A stretch of 64,000 nt of DNA from Cichorium intybus (lineage: Eukaryota; Streptophyta; Magnoliopsida; Asterales; Asteraceae). Below, piece by piece: positions 22,925-35,990 of this stretch. A model generated the notes under the pieces. That model saw nothing but the letters and a program-made list of their open reading frames with translations, ran no database searches and was not told the DNA's origin. Both the position numbers and the translations under genes were made by a program. Position 1 is the first letter of the stretch; the number at the start of each line of letters is the position of its first letter. The stretch is taken from the NCBI GenBank assembly GCA_023525715.1, contig CM042015.1:87109750-87173749 (forward strand), in the 5' to 3' direction.

Positions 22925-23821
22925 ATAGCACAAAATGAATTTAAGTGTGCATTATACAATGCAAATAAGTTAACATTTTGAAAAATAAGAACTTTTTTGG
23001 TGAAATCTCCTTTATGCATTTACATGTCTATTGTTTCGCAACAGGGAACTTTACAAAAAGTTTTACGAAAGCTAGAGTTACTCGGAATGACCAAAAGTTA
23101 AGTAATAAGATTTACCAAAATGATCAAAAACGTACTCGTACAAAACATTGTCCTTCCAACATAACACGTAAAATAAGGTGGTGCTATATGTACCCTCCAA
23201 CACACGTTTATTAGGGATATATATTAATTATGTGTTTGTAATTTGTTTTATGGAGTTACGAATGGTACGAGTAAAAAAATAAAATGGTATATGCTAGAGC
23301 TCACCGTCATTTATTACTTTAGGATCACATGGGAAAGGTGATTCACATGCCATACTAGGTCAAACTTAAACAGAGCACCATCATATCAAGTGTGAGAGAA
23401 AAGGTGATTAGATTCCAATCTCACGAGTCACACCCAAGTTTTTCAATTTGGTGATATTTTTCAAACAAAGACACCAACAATAAAGCAGCACCACAATGGT
23501 GATATCAAACAGCGTAGTTAGTTGGACAATGATACAAAAACAGCCGGAAGTTGGATAATGATACAAAAAGTTCACAAACAGGAAAATGTGATGACAAATT
23601 GAAGGCAATATCACACCCTTGCCAATACACTGAAGGAAGAAGAGAAAATCAGAACAATAGCTATGACATGTGAAAGATGGATATACTCTTTTTGTGCACC
23701 ATTTTCTCCAATTATCGTAGATTAGTCATCCAAACGCCTGTATATAAAAACTAAATAAAAAATAGACCAAGATGAATATGGATAATTTCATTGACTACTT
23801 TTGATTAAATAAAAAAATAAT
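22925..23821. other. AT-rich intergenic, no gene seen
   Basis: No coding or repeat structure could be supported. Short open frames here have no recognisable motifs. Confidence 0.5.
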
Positions 23822-24283
23822 CAAATCTGCGAAATCATCAAAACAGCATCATTTTAATGATTTTCATAAACGGTCTATAAATTTTGCAGATGACATCTGC
23901 AAAAAAAAAAAAGTGAGTCATATTTGAAAATTAAATTTAAAAAATTGCAGATTACCATTGAACAATTCAGGCTTTAGTTTCGAAAATACATACTACGTCA
24001 ATGAAAATCTAAAAAAATCATCATTTTTGAATCGTTTGTATGTTAAAAGTCTTCAAAAACCAGCATTCTTTTATTGAAGAATTTTTTTTGAAGACTTCTA
24101 ACACATACACAAAAACCTTCAAAAATGATAAGATTTTTTTTCATATTTTTGCATATAAACCCTGGATATTTGTGCTTTTATTTTCACAAAAAAAAAAAAA
24201 AACATTTATATTTGCGAAGTTCACTAACCATCTATAAAAATCATCAAAACATTGTTGTTTTGATGATTTCGCAGATTGTCTAT
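23822..24283. mobile_element. MITE with long terminal inverted repeats
   Basis: The left end contains tctgcgaaatcatcaaaaca and the right end contains tgttttgatgatttcgcaga, reverse complements over about 50-60 bp with few mismatches. About 460 bp in total without an ORF. Long TIRs and AT-rich content would fit a Mutator-like MITE, but no target duplication was fixed. Confidence 0.65.
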
Positions 24284-24760
24284 GAAATTTGCAAATGTTA
24301 TCGGTGAAAATATAGATTATAATGGCGATTTAATTGTTTTTTATTATTTCTTAGAAAGTGATTAATATGATTAATCATACTGTCTTTTTCTCGATAAAAA
24401 ATCTCAACTGTATAATCTTAGAGATGGTCGGTAACCTATTATAACTTGTAACGATCTCTGGCCCTATACTTTAGGCGCCGAGCGAGAAAGGTCTCTTCAA
24501 TGGCCTATGTTAACAAGTCATGGGTCTTGATAGGTTCAACAATTTTTATAAAAGTATAGCATATTAATTGATAAATTTACTAATACTTTTCATTTCAATC
24601 AAATAAATATCTATTTATTTGTTTACAAAATATAAATGAGAGAAATTATGAAACTTACTCTTCTCTAAAATTATAAAAGTTTTCAAGAACCCAAAAAATA
24701 CTATCGTCCAAGTATGCAATATTCTTTAGTAAAACTTCTCTTCATTATATAATATTTCTC
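24284..24760. other. Intergenic, no gene seen
   Basis: AT-rich. The phrase gatctctggccctatacttt (around 24453) looks like part of a dispersed repeat, but no boundaries are visible. Confidence 0.4.
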
Positions 24761-24761
24761 T

Positions 24762-25276
24762 TAGGGGTCGTTTGGTTCGTCGGAAAGCAAAGAAATTCGA
24801 GTGAATTGGTTCATTACATAATACTTTCTACCAAAACTACCATCACCCACCACCACCACTACCATAACCCACCGCCACCACCCACCATCTCCACCGCCAC
24901 CCACTACCACCATCGCCACCACCCCCTGCTGCCACCACCACACACCACCGTCACTACCCACCATTGTCGTCGCCACTCACTACCACCATCGTCACCCACC
25001 AACACCATCAGCACTACCACCGTCACCACCCCACACCACCGCCACCACCATCCATCACCACTGCCACCATCCACCACTAGCAATAAGTTATCAAACAAAG
25101 TAAAAGCATGCAAAAGAACAAGAAGGGCAAATTTATCAGTTGCATGGATTCCAATTCAATTTCTTGCCAACCAAACAGAATATGGAATTCGATTCCAATT
25201 CCTGATATATTCCAATTCCTTGACAGATTCAAATTCTTTCAAAAACTTTCTGTGAGCTAAACGCTACCTGAGGCTT
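24762..25276. mobile_element. MITE-like repeat with a CCACCA-rich core
   Basis: It begins taggggtcgtttggttcgtc and ends near tgagctaaacgctacctga, a diverged inverted copy of the start. Inside, 24832-25080 is an imperfect CCACCA/CCACCG tract giving long low-complexity frames (His/Pro-rich on +, Gly/Val/Trp-rich on -), which are not genes. Confidence 0.5.
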
Positions 25277-26560
25277 GGATATTGGATTGGAATTTTTTTT
25301 CGGACATGTATCCGTCTTGTGTATTTTTAAAGCACGTCTTGGTAGTAGATTTATATTAAGAGCGGTCTTCTTCATTAGGCGTAGAAGCATTGATGACATT
25401 TTGCTCATTCTTCTAGAGTGAGATTCGAGAATACGAAATTTGAGAAACAAAAGAGTTGTTTGCTTATTGTTGCTCGATTATTGTTTTTAGGGTGTGATTC
25501 CATTAGAGGGTTCTTTATCGGGTCCTCTTTATCTCCTACGATTGTAAGGTAAATTGTTTTGTCTCTATGGTTGTGTTTTGTTGCTAGTATTCAACGAAAA
25601 CATATCTACGGTGCAATGTGGTGACCATTTTATTTTGCTTCCGTGACATGTTATTTTGTACCTTCATATTCAAACAATAGTATCAAAGCCGATGTTCTTG
25701 ATTACTAACACATTTGAAATCATTTTTTGTTGAAATCGATGAAGTATAGCTTGAACACAAAAAAAAGAAAAATTGTGTGTATGATGTATTCACATCAAGT
25801 TCACCATTTTGAACAACGGAAAAAGAAAATGATTTTATTCAAGAGTTTGAATCTACTTCCTGTTTTATTTCTCAAAATCCATGAGGACCGACTAGAGACT
25901 CACAACCCATTGTAAGCTCATTTATTACGACAGAAATAAACGAGCTGAATAGAATTAATGTAAAACTGACATGTTCCCTCGAAAAGGTTTCACGAATCAA
26001 ATATAGTGCTAGCAAAAGCCGACTTAATCACTTAAACCAAACTAGTGGGTTAGCTCGTTTCATTAAATATGTTAGGCTTAGAGTTGAAACTTCCAATATA
26101 ATGCCTACCAACCAACCCACGTAAATATCACTATTTTTATTATATAAATAAAGTACAAAAACAACCCTTATAAATTTCAAATGATATTTGGTAAATAAAG
26201 TTGCACTTGTATTTCTTTTTAACTTTGACTGATTATTTGGTTTTTAATTAAACTTTTCATTACTTTATACGTCAACTTAAGGTCAACCGTTTTATATAAT
26301 AGATTGGGTTTTAAAAGATTTGTGGAGCAATGCAAAGTGGATATAAACTAATGTTACACATTTCAACTAACTGGTACATACATATAAAATCAAACTATCA
26401 ACCGTCTTCACTAACACGTAACCTCTTTGCCAGTACAAATATATCTAACCACCTATAAAACTGAGGGGAATTTTTTCATGTAAAATATCTTAGAGCTATG
26501 ACCAGGGCTGCCACCTGGCAGAAACGGTGCTTGATGCAGATATTTTACAAATGGGCTTCA
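25277..26560. other. Intergenic between repeats and the 3' end of CDC27B
   Basis: No gene or clear repeat could be supported. The CDC27B 3' UTR should begin at 26580 and run leftwards into this stretch. Confidence 0.45.
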
Positions 26561-26580
26561 TTTTCACTTGCATAAGACTT

Positions 26581-29500
26581 CTATAAATTATCTTCTAATT
26601 CATCAGGTACATGTAATTTCTCGATGGCAGCCTTTGGGGATAAAAAAAGATATTAGAGTAAAATTACATGTTTGGTCCCTGGTTATAGCTGTTTTCTTCA
26701 ATATTGGTCCAAAAAAATTTATCCAGCAACTTTGGTCCTTATTTGAGGTTTTTCTAACATTTTGGTCAAGTTAAAGAATAAATTACTTTTTTGGTCTTTA
26801 AGTACAGCTGATTTTTGCAATTTTGGTCCCCATTTGAGGTTCTTGTAAGTTGTAACAATTTTGGCCCTATCTTAAGAAAAATGACGAATTTTGGCCCTTA
26901 AGTGTAGCTTCTTTTTAAATTTAGTTCCCAAAAATAGTCATTTTCTTGTCACAAGGACCAAAAACGTAATAAAAAATCTCAAATAAGGACCAAAATTGCA
27001 AGAGAAAACTTTTTAGGACCAAAATTGTAATTTCCTCCAAGTAAAATTAATATATTTCAGATACCAAAACTGCAAAATCAGCTAGTCATTTTACTTGGAT
27101 CAGGGATCAAAACATTACAAAAACCTCAATTAAGGACCAAAATTGCAAGAGAACTTTTACGACTAAATTTGCAAAAATCAGCTATACTCAGGGACGAAAA
27201 ATGGAATTTAATCTACATATTATAATGAATAGATTAAATTGCATTTTTGATCCCTGAGTATCGCTGATTTTTGCAAGAGAACTTTTAGTACCAAATTTGC
27301 ACAAATCAGCAATACTCAGGGACCAAAAATGGAATTTAATCGATATATTACAATGATAGACTAAATTATATCTTTGATCCACGAGTATAGCTGATTTTGC
27401 AACTTTGGTCCCAAAATTTCTGTCAATTTTGATCCTTATTTCAGGTTCTCATTACACTTTTGGTCCCTGTTCCAAGTAAAATGATTATTTTGGTCCCTGA
27501 GTATAGCAAATTTTGGTCTCCAAAATAGTCATTTAAATCGGAACAAAGGTCCAAAAACCTCAAATAATGACCAAATTCATGGAAAAAAAACTTCTCAAAT
27601 CTCAATACATAAATTGAAACCATCAGCTATGTTCAGTGACCAAAAATGTAATTTATATTAATGAATATGTCCATATATACACTCACCATGCATGATACAT
27701 AATGTATGTTATATTATATATAAAGAGCGAATTAAAAAATATGTTACCTTAATAGTAGCCACATCAGTTGCTGAAGGTTTTAAATCCAAAGCTAAGCCAA
27801 AATGAAGCATGGCCTTGTCATACATGGAGCGACGTTTATATATCTTTCCCATTAACGCATACACACTGCTTTCATGAGGCGCGTATTCTTTAAGTTCTTC
27901 TAGAACTTTCAAAGCACCATTAAAATCCTCCATGCTTACAAGGATGTTTGCTTTTTGGTACATTGGTAGAGGGTTCTTTTTATCCGCTATTATAGCCTTT
28001 TCCATTATTCTTAACGCTTCTTCGTTTCTCTAACAATTTACAAATTTTAAAATAATTAATGATGTCGATAACTTTTTTAAAATGTAAAATTATGTTGTAC
28101 CTTTAAGGCGTGTAAGGAGGTTCCTAAATAAGACATGATGACGGAAGATCGGGGGTTTATTTCTAGAGCCTTCCGGAAGTGATGTTCTGAGAATTCGTAT
28201 TTTTCTTGGCGGAGATATATCATTGCGAGACCGTACCACGAGTTATAATGTCTTCCGTCGATTTGAAGGGCGTTTTGGTAACTTTTTATTCCGTTCTCAA
28301 AGTCCTCTAATGCCACGTATCTGTAAACAAAAAGATAAATTCATTATGTCCATAACGAATCAAAAAGAAAAAAAAAAAAACATCTATAATTATGACATTA
28401 AATAATGAAAAAAGAAGCAAAAAATCATACTCATGACCACAAAGGGTGTGAGCATATGCGAATCTTGAATTTAATTGGACTGCTCGTTGGAAGTTCTTGA
28501 GAGCAGTTTCATGGTCTTTTTGCATGCTATAGCAATTTCCCATTGCACACCTGTGAAATTTATACAAAAAATATTAATAAATTATAAATCAACCCTAAAA
28601 ACATTTTTTTAGAAAATAATTATAGTACCATGATTGAGGGGCAAGGCGATCCGTTGATATTAGCTCTTGTGCTAAATAACTCAACCTCATATCCTCTTTC
28701 AAATGCTACAACATAAGAAATAGGTATTATTATTTAAAGCGATACAATTCCATCGAGGGGTAGTTTGGTAAATTCCTTACGTAGAGAACGGTAGAATAAA
28801 TATCCATTCCTTCTAAGCTATAAGGAGAAGCCAATCGGGCATTGGTAAACGCACGCTCAGCTTCTAGATAATCTACCAATTCAAAATGAGCTTTTCCAAC
28901 CTACATAATTACCAAAGTACCCATTAATATCAACTTAAAATATATAAATATAATTATAACTTTATAAAAGTTAATTTACCTGAGAGAGCACCCAGCCTGT
29001 GTTATAATGTTTATGAGGAAGTTGAAGAAATACATCAAGTGCATCCTGTTTTTTACATTAGTTAGTAATCAGCAAAGTAGGATGCTATAATAAACGAATA
29101 AATGAAAGTACATTGCTATTACTTACCTGACACCGGTAAAGACAAGAAAGTCTGTAACCTTCCCCGAGTATTTTCAAAAGGGAGAGTACTTCTAAAGCAC
29201 CATTAGCAACTTTTGAAACATTCATGGAAGATCGAGTCATTGACATGATTAAAGCATCACGTTCACCTGATACAGTATCAGGTGAAGGTGTTGAACCGGA
29301 AGTTGTAGTTGCATTTGACCGCGTGTCATCATGGTCGGTTCGAATCCCTGAAAAGATAGGAATTGTATCAGAAATAGCAATGTACTTTCATTTATTTCTT
29401 TCTCTTACAACAATAACATGTTGGAGTCTAGTTTAAAGTAGGAGTTTGACCTTCGTTGAAACTTTCGGTTGACCAAGATTGACCTTTTCTGACTGTAACT

Positions 29501-32500
29501 GAACGGAATGCTGAAGAGCCTAATTTAGAAGTAGTGGGATATTTAGAAGTGTGATTTGTTCCGTTCCCGGTTATGTTTGCTACTGAACCGGTTTCACCAG
29601 CAAGTCTTGTACTTCTTCTAGGACCAGAATCAGAGAACAACCTTCCTGATATCTGAAAAAGATTTAAATATATTTCAATAACATAATTTAAAAAACAATT
29701 CTAGAAATGATATTTTAAGTATTTTGTATAGTGTGAAAACAGTGCTACAAACTTTCTTCCAATGGACACTCCTTTTCAAGAGATTTTTTTGAAAGTAAAT
29801 AATTTATCCTTGTCTATCTGAAATGTTTTATAAAGCCCCCTTATATGATTTGTTGTTTTCTTTAAGCACACATCATATTTTAATACAGGAATTCTAGAAA
29901 AATATTACTTGGTATTAAGATTTAAATATAGATGTATATTGCATACGCGATATTTGAAAAAAATATTACTTGACATTACCATACAACTAAAGTATTACGT
30001 ATGCAGCTATAAAAATAAAAAGCAATTTAATATTTGATTTTTTTTTGGGGGGGGGGGGGGGGGGGGGTTAAAATGAAATACTATTGAATATCTAACAAAA
30101 CAGGTTAATTAGTGAAAAGATAACAAAGATTTGAAATTCAAATATAATTAGAGGAGTAAAATGAAATGTTAATAAAATGAAGGGGGTTAGATGTAAAAAA
30201 ATACAACCTTTCTTAGTTTCCCTTCATCAACAAACTTTCTTCTTGGAGCTTGAATGGTGGATTTGACAGTTGATCTTGGGGACACATCAGCACCACCAGA
30301 ACTTGAGTTTAGACCATTTTGAAGCATGTTTCTACATATAGGTGGTGGGGCCACACCTGACATCTACAAATATAGCAACCAACTTTGAATGATAATATTA
30401 TAAAAGAATTGTGTTGGACATGAGAACAGACTAAAAGTTTTAGTAAAATATAAAAAGACAAAAGGGTTTAATAATTCAGCTCACTAAAATCAAGAAGAAT
30501 CCCACTTCCAATTTTGGGTAATAAAGAAAATTCTACGCAATTATAGCATTGTACGTTCAATCTTTTTCTTATACTTTGAATTTTTTTATCCAATTATAGC
30601 ATTGTACTTTCAATCTTTTTCTTAATACTTTGAAAATTCTATCCAATTATAGCATTGTACTTTCAATCTTTTTCTTATACTTTGAAAATTCTATCCAATT
30701 ATAGCATTGTACTTTCAATCTTTTTCTTATACTTTGAAAATTCTATCCAATTATAGCATTGTACTTTCGATCTTTTTCTTATACTTGAAAAAAAAAAGAG
30801 AATTTCACCCAATTAGAGCATTGTATTTTCAATCTTTTTCTTATACTTTGAAAAGTCTATCCAGCTATAGCATTGTACTTTCAATCTTTTTCTTATACTT
30901 CGAAAAAAGAGAATTCCATCCAATTAGAGCATTGTACTTTCAATCTTTTTCTTATGCGTTGAAAAATTCCATCCAATTATAGCATTGTACTTCAATTTTT
31001 GGACTTGATGGACTTAATCCGGTGAACTATATATGGGTGTTTCTTTTTGATTTAATACAGAAGAACACTTTATCCAGACAGCACTTATTTTGAAAAAAAA
31101 AATGATAAAACATAAATAACTTGGTAAAAGAAACAAGGAGAACTAAGTAGCTATACCTGGTTGGCCATTGGGGAAGGAGTATTATAAAATGATATGTTAG
31201 CATGAACACCATTATTGGGCAGGCTAGCAGGATTTCCAGCAAAAACTGCACCATTATGATTTAAGGAATTATTATCCTTAACATTATTTCCATGCAAAAG
31301 TCTCAATTGCCTTGGACTAACACTGTCTGCCAGCTGTCTTCCAGAAACCAGATTATGATCATCACTTGATGACTGCAATGTGGGACCCACACCCACATCA
31401 TGACTCAAGTACTGCTTCTGGATGCATTCAGAAGCTGATTCCCCAAATACTGTTGTTGCTTCTCCAGCAGCCCCTGAAAACATAGGATGCTCCAAATCAA
31501 TGATGAAGTTGAAGGGTAAAATGGTTAATTTTTTATTTAGCATTATTTCTAGACAGAAGGGTAAAATGGTCATTTACAATCTTACAGACGACTCATCTAG
31601 TCCAAAAGAGAAACGATATTTATTCATACAGCACTGATATGTGAAAACATATGTATTAACAAGCTAAACATATGCATTTTTAATAAAACTTAAAGTACCA
31701 AAAAGCCTCACAATGTAAAAAAAATTGGCATACCTAATTTACACAACTCCTCATATGCAGCCCACAAGAGAGGATCTAGTGATAAAGCCTGGTTAAATTG
31801 ATGAGCAGCACTTTTCATTCTATCTGTGTATCTGAAAGACATTATTGATCATTCCATGAGTTTATAAATCTTAACAAATGAAACAACAAATACATAAGCC
31901 GTAACAAAGATCAAGAAAAACCATCCATGAATTTGTGTTCAATTTTCTGCTTCTATGTTTTTGCCAAAATAAGTTTATTAAACATTAATCAATAATAAGT
32001 TAACAATTGCGTCACATTAATAATTAAAAAGATAATTAGAAAAGTTATGGTTATATACCTATATATGAGCCCAAGAAGATAATGACCAGCTGCACCGTTT
32101 GGGACCTAGAGAGAAAAAGGGTAATTATGGAAATTATGGTTAAATATGTTGTGATAATATATATGATCAGTGCATACCTCTGTGCTAGGTTCATTAGAAG
32201 GGCATAATGCCATTTCGGCTTCATTTAGAAGATCCATCTGAAAGCATGATATTGCAAACAAGTATCTGGACTGAGGCATTTGTGTTCCTTCAAATAGAAT
32301 AATTGAAAAAAAAAAAGGAAATTATAATAAGTTCCCCTTCTGTGAATACCCTATTAAAAAATATATAAAAAATGCCAAGTAACACGTACCCTTTAGAATA
32401 TGGTAAGCTGAGTAAGCTTGATTACTTTGTAAGTAACATGCAGCTAACAATTGCAAATTTGTCTGCATTTCACAAATTAGCATATAAAAATTAACCCAAT

Positions 32501-33116
32501 AGAAAATGATATACCAAATTGTATATTCCCAAAAAGAAGATATAAAGTGGTCAACTATTCACATAAGGCAACTTGATTAAGTAGAATTTATTTGCGTTTT
32601 TAAAACATAGAGTTACAAGAAAGAAACTAAGGGTGTGTTTCTTTTTAAATGAATACACTTAGTGAGAACATGAATTTATCTGGTAAGCTATAGATGGGTG
32701 TTTCTTTTTGCCTTTAATGCAGAAAGAACAACCAAATAAAGAAAGTCAGAGAAATGATGCTTTCCCTATTAAGACCTAACATTTTACAAATCTTCCCTCA
32801 TTTATTTTCTCTGCCATTTCACAAACAATTTTTAACATCACTTATTCAGACAACAGACAACACTTCATTTGGCAATTATTTTCCATTCTCCTTACAAAGA
32901 GCTAGTACTTTGGGACGGTTTTAAGACACAAAAGATTACAATAATAATCAAACATAAAGAAATATTGAATCTCTAAAAAAAGAAATAGATGAATTTGAAA
33001 AAGACACGTACCTCTGAGGGAAACTCAGAGCAAAGCCGTTCACACATGAATATAGCATTGCGGTATAATAGATGTCTAAGACTATTCTGTACACAGTCAG
33101 TTAACACAGCCTCCAT
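26581..33116 (-). CDS. CDC27B: CDC27B/HOBBIT, APC3 subunit of the anaphase-promoting complex
   Basis: TPR scaffold subunit of the APC/C ubiquitin ligase; it binds activator tails and is needed for cell-cycle progression and meristem growth (HOBBIT). I assembled 16 coding exons, in order 33116-33012, 32462-32390, 32287-32178, 32105-32059, 31831-31734, 31473-31157, 30363-30208, 29652-29451, 29347-29127, 29045-28980, 28900-28781, 28705-28629, 28550-28431, 28320-28101, 28029-27748 and 26631-26581. All junctions are GT-AG and phases agree, giving 754 residues (Arabidopsis HBT is about 744). The start MEAVLTDCVQNSLRHLLYRN is the APC3 N-terminal domain, followed by TPR-like helices to about residue 150. 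Residues 150-420 are Ser/Asn-rich linker. Residues about 440-735 are tandem TPRs (for example PLPMYQKANILVSMEDFNGA). The tail AAIEKLHVPDELEDNL comes from the tiny last exon. No frame breaks were seen; the gene appears functional. Confidence 0.95.
26657..27654. mobile_element. MITE-like ttggtcc repeat in the last CDC27B intron
   Basis: The left end taaaattacatgtttggtcc and the right end (complement taaattacatttttggtcac) are inverted copies. Between them are about a dozen ttttggtcc/ggaccaaaa phrases on both strands, suggesting repeated internal duplication or nested insertion of the same family. It fills most of the 1.1-kb intron between exons 15 and 16. Confidence 0.65.
30047..30067 (+). repeat. 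Homopolymer G tract (21 G)
   Basis: Twenty-one consecutive G preceded by a T run, in the CDC27B intron between the exons at 30208-30363 and 29451-29652. On the transcribed strand it is poly-C. The exact length may suffer sequencing error. Confidence 0.85.
30537..31000. repeat. 52-bp minisatellite in a CDC27B intron
   Basis: Nine tandem copies of a unit of about 52 bp containing tatagcattgtactttcaat and ctttttcttatactttgaaa. Copies vary by small indels and substitutions. It lies in the intron between coding exons 6 and 7. Confidence 0.9.
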
Positions 33117-33944
33117 TGAAACTCACAAAGATAGATCCAAATTTGCACCCTGGATGTCTTGAAAAATCATGTATGTGTTTATCATTATCAGATACATTAG
33201 CATTCTAATACACAGCTATGAAGGCAAAGATATAAAACAAAACTTCTTAGAGTAAACAAGATTGCCAGATGATCAAACTTAAATCAGGACATCATAACAA
33301 TTTAGTAACCTAGTAAAAGTAATTAACGCAAGAGGGGAAGAAAAAAAAGGAGCAACAAAGGGAAAAACTATTAATTGAACAAGAAGTGGCAATGAAAACC
33401 CTAGATGGAATTTGTCAAGGTAGCTAGAAATTCTCCGTTAAGACACAGACGAGCCAACCAATTAGAACAATCTATCAACACTAAAACACAAACGACGAGC
33501 TCTAACTGGAACCTGCTAATAGTAAGTACAAATAAAACGTAACGAACATCTCAAATAAACGTGCAAAAAGAAGGCTCTGAGGCTGACGGGGTACCGAATC
33601 ATCTACACATACTATTATTTGCCTTCAACGCCCAAAGAAACCCCAAATTTATCAAGCATCAGACTCGATAAATCCGTAATGATTGTTCAAGAGCCTCTAC
33701 ATAAAATCTCTACATTAGATTAGGAAGAAAAGAACAACCAAATACCTATATCCGCAATGATGGATTGAAACCGGAGGCAGCGACCTGAAGCTCGGGTTTC
33801 CGAATCAATTTGAGATAAAACAAGTTATTTTCATCACCGGAAACGATTACACTGGAGGAGTGGAGTAAGGAAGAGATTGAAAGATGAATATGTTCTTCAA
33901 TGACTCCCTTCGTCAAGAGATGCGACTACCGGAGTCTGTGTGAA

Positions 33945-33989
<45 letters not shown>

Positions 33990-34000
33990 CAAATTTGTTC
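33117..34000 (-). promoter_or_regulatory. CDC27B 5' leader and probable 5' UTR intron
   Basis: Upstream of the start codon, an acceptor-like ACATCCAG|GGTGC near 33155 and a donor-like GATATAG|GTATTTGG near 33745 suggest a 5' UTR intron of about 590 bp. A sense-strand (CT)n tract (33987-33949, seen as GA on the + strand) marks the distal leader or core promoter. No convincing TATA box was found. The intron is inferred only. Confidence 0.4.
33949..33987. repeat. (GA)n microsatellite upstream of CDC27B
   Basis: About 19 GA repeats on the + strand, which is CT in the sense of CDC27B. Confidence 0.9.
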
Positions 34001-34199
34001 AACACTGAATTTGTGATTGAATCAGCGAGACGCCGTGAGTCACTAGAGGGGTTTTTGGGGGATTTTGAATTTCGAGGAAACATTTAACCTAACGGTAAAT
34101 CGCCAAATGTTTTATGCTTTAAATCATATTATTTTCGGGGTAAATATTTGAAAATTGTTTTCAACATGTTTGCGGGTGTTGTAAACATAAGTCGGGGAA

Positions 34200-34900
34200 A
34201 ACTAGATATTTGTCCATTCAATATAAAATACGGGTGAATGTGGTGCGGTTTTTTGCTAAAATCGCATAGATCGGTTTTTAGATTGTTAAAATTATATCGT
34301 TCGATTTTTATATTTGGTGCGGTTTGTGGTTTTAAGTGTGGTATGGTTTTTATGTGGTTCAGTTCGGTTTATAAATCGTAATAGATACGGTGCGATTTTT
34401 ACATTAGGGCGGTTTTAAAACCGCTAAATCAATGGATTATAATTATATTTTTTTGAGCTTATAACAAATCGAACACAAATGTAAAACGACTTTATGACGT
34501 GTTAGTTGCTAAAGTGCTAAAAAAGATCAAAATTATTACTAAAACATATTTGAGAATATTTAAAATAGCATTTACATGGCGAAAAATACATATTCTAAGT
34601 CTTGAAACTAAATCTTCGTGTATGTTAGAGACTTAGATTGAAATTAAATCATCTTCTTAGCTTATTTTTGGTCAACTTTATTTAAAAAAAATAAATAAGC
34701 AATATATAGTAAGTAAATATATAAGTGATCATATGGTGCGGTTTTCACGAATGGTGTGGTGCGGTATATAATGTAAAACCACACCGGACCGTAAATAATC
34801 GATTTTTAAAAAGTAAAAAACCGCACTAACTGTTTATTGGTTCGGTTTCGGTTTTGTGGTTTTTCGATTTGCTGTTCGGTTTTTTCTCACTCCTTCATGT
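34200..34900. mobile_element. MITE-like repeat of the ggtgcgg type
   Basis: Repeated phrases tggtgcggtttg, ttcggttt and aaaaccgc on both strands, with ends around gggtgaatgtggtgcgg and ttttttctcactccttcatg. Composition and phrase style match the gcggttt-type repeat at 21353-22923. Ends are approximate. Confidence 0.45.
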
Positions 34901-35780
34901 GAGTTTATATGACCGAAATTGAATCTCATCTTGATGTCAAACCGGTCTCGTACCCATACAAATATTGTATATTTGTATTTGAAACGGTATACAACTATTT
35001 ATGTATTCAAATTTGGAGTTTGAGAAAATCAGTACCATCATCATGTATTTTACAGAATGTCCCGATTAAGTGTCGAATATCGCAAGTTTCATTCATAAAC
35101 CTTATAATGTGTAACTCAATCACCCAGTATAATTCAAAGTTGGAAGATTAAACTCTTTGTACGAAAGTGTCATAAATCTTAATGAAAAACATTTTTAACG
35201 AGCATTGTAAGGATTCCTTGTTTAATCCATGCAATTCATCAGCATATGTTTTCTAGAAACTGAAAGTAAATATGGATTAAACAAAGCTCATCCCTGCTAG
35301 TGTGTCTGGTGTAGGATAATGGCGTGTTTATAAAAAGAATGTTTCTTTCATCATCACTAACGATCTCAATATAATTCTTTTGGTGTTGAATATATTGATT
35401 TGGTATATGAGAGAACCATATACCTTGACATGTAAAATATAAGGTTGTGGTGATATTACTTTGATATTTTAAAGAATTTTATCATTTATGAATGATTGTT
35501 TAGCAATGTTTTAAAAAAGTACAAGTCTCGATTATACGACACACTAACTTTTACAAATTATAGACCAGAAAAAAAAACTAGTACCAACTAGTTCTTTCTG
35601 GTTGGGTGTCACTGTGCTAGTTTAGTATCAAAATACACAAGTCGAGCAAAAGTGATCCAAGTGTCAAATTTTTGGTACCATTCCTAAATATTGTACCAGC
35701 CTCATACTCATTATCCGGGTTTGGTCATCGTTACTAACAAAGGGTTCCGAAAAAATTAATACCAACCGGTTCAGTACTAG
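34901..35780. other. Intergenic, no gene seen
   Basis: The 80-residue open frame at 34909-35151 shows no motif and I do not believe it is a gene. The rest is AT-rich without structure I can name. Confidence 0.4.
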
Positions 35781-35847
35781 TGTAACACCCAGTTTGTAGA
35801 GGCAAAGTAAAACGAGGAAAAACAAGTAACATTTGCGAAAGGGGGGA

Positions 35848-35990
35848 GATAGCGACGTTATCTTTAGAGATAGCTACACTATCTTTAGAGATAGCGGGGC
35901 TATCTCGTGGTATGTCGTGGACCAAGAGGAGGACACGTGGCTAGATAGCGACGTTGTCAAGGAGATAGCGACGCTATCTCTGGCTATGTA
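35848..35990. repeat. Palindrome array (agatagcgacgctatct type)
   Basis: Five short inverted repeats built on GATAGC...GCTATC. Three are in tandem with a 22-bp period from about 35848 to 35910 (agatagcgacgttatct, agatagctacactatct, agatagcggggctatct). Two more are near 35942-35980, one being the near-perfect gagatagcgacgctatctc. A further relic is at about 36514-36545. Confidence 0.8.

Noticed and set aside
22558..22933. Several overlapping open frames with Tyr/Ile/Val/His repeats
   Set aside because: They are translations of the GT/GTAT/AT microsatellite and the gcggttt repeat on both strands, not genes.
24761..25255. Long His/Pro-rich (+) and Gly/Val/Trp-rich (-) open frames
   Set aside because: Low-complexity CCACCA repeats inside a MITE-like element; no start context, motif or conservation.
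34909..35151. 80-residue + strand frame
   Set aside because: No domain, no promoter signals and ordinary AT-rich composition.
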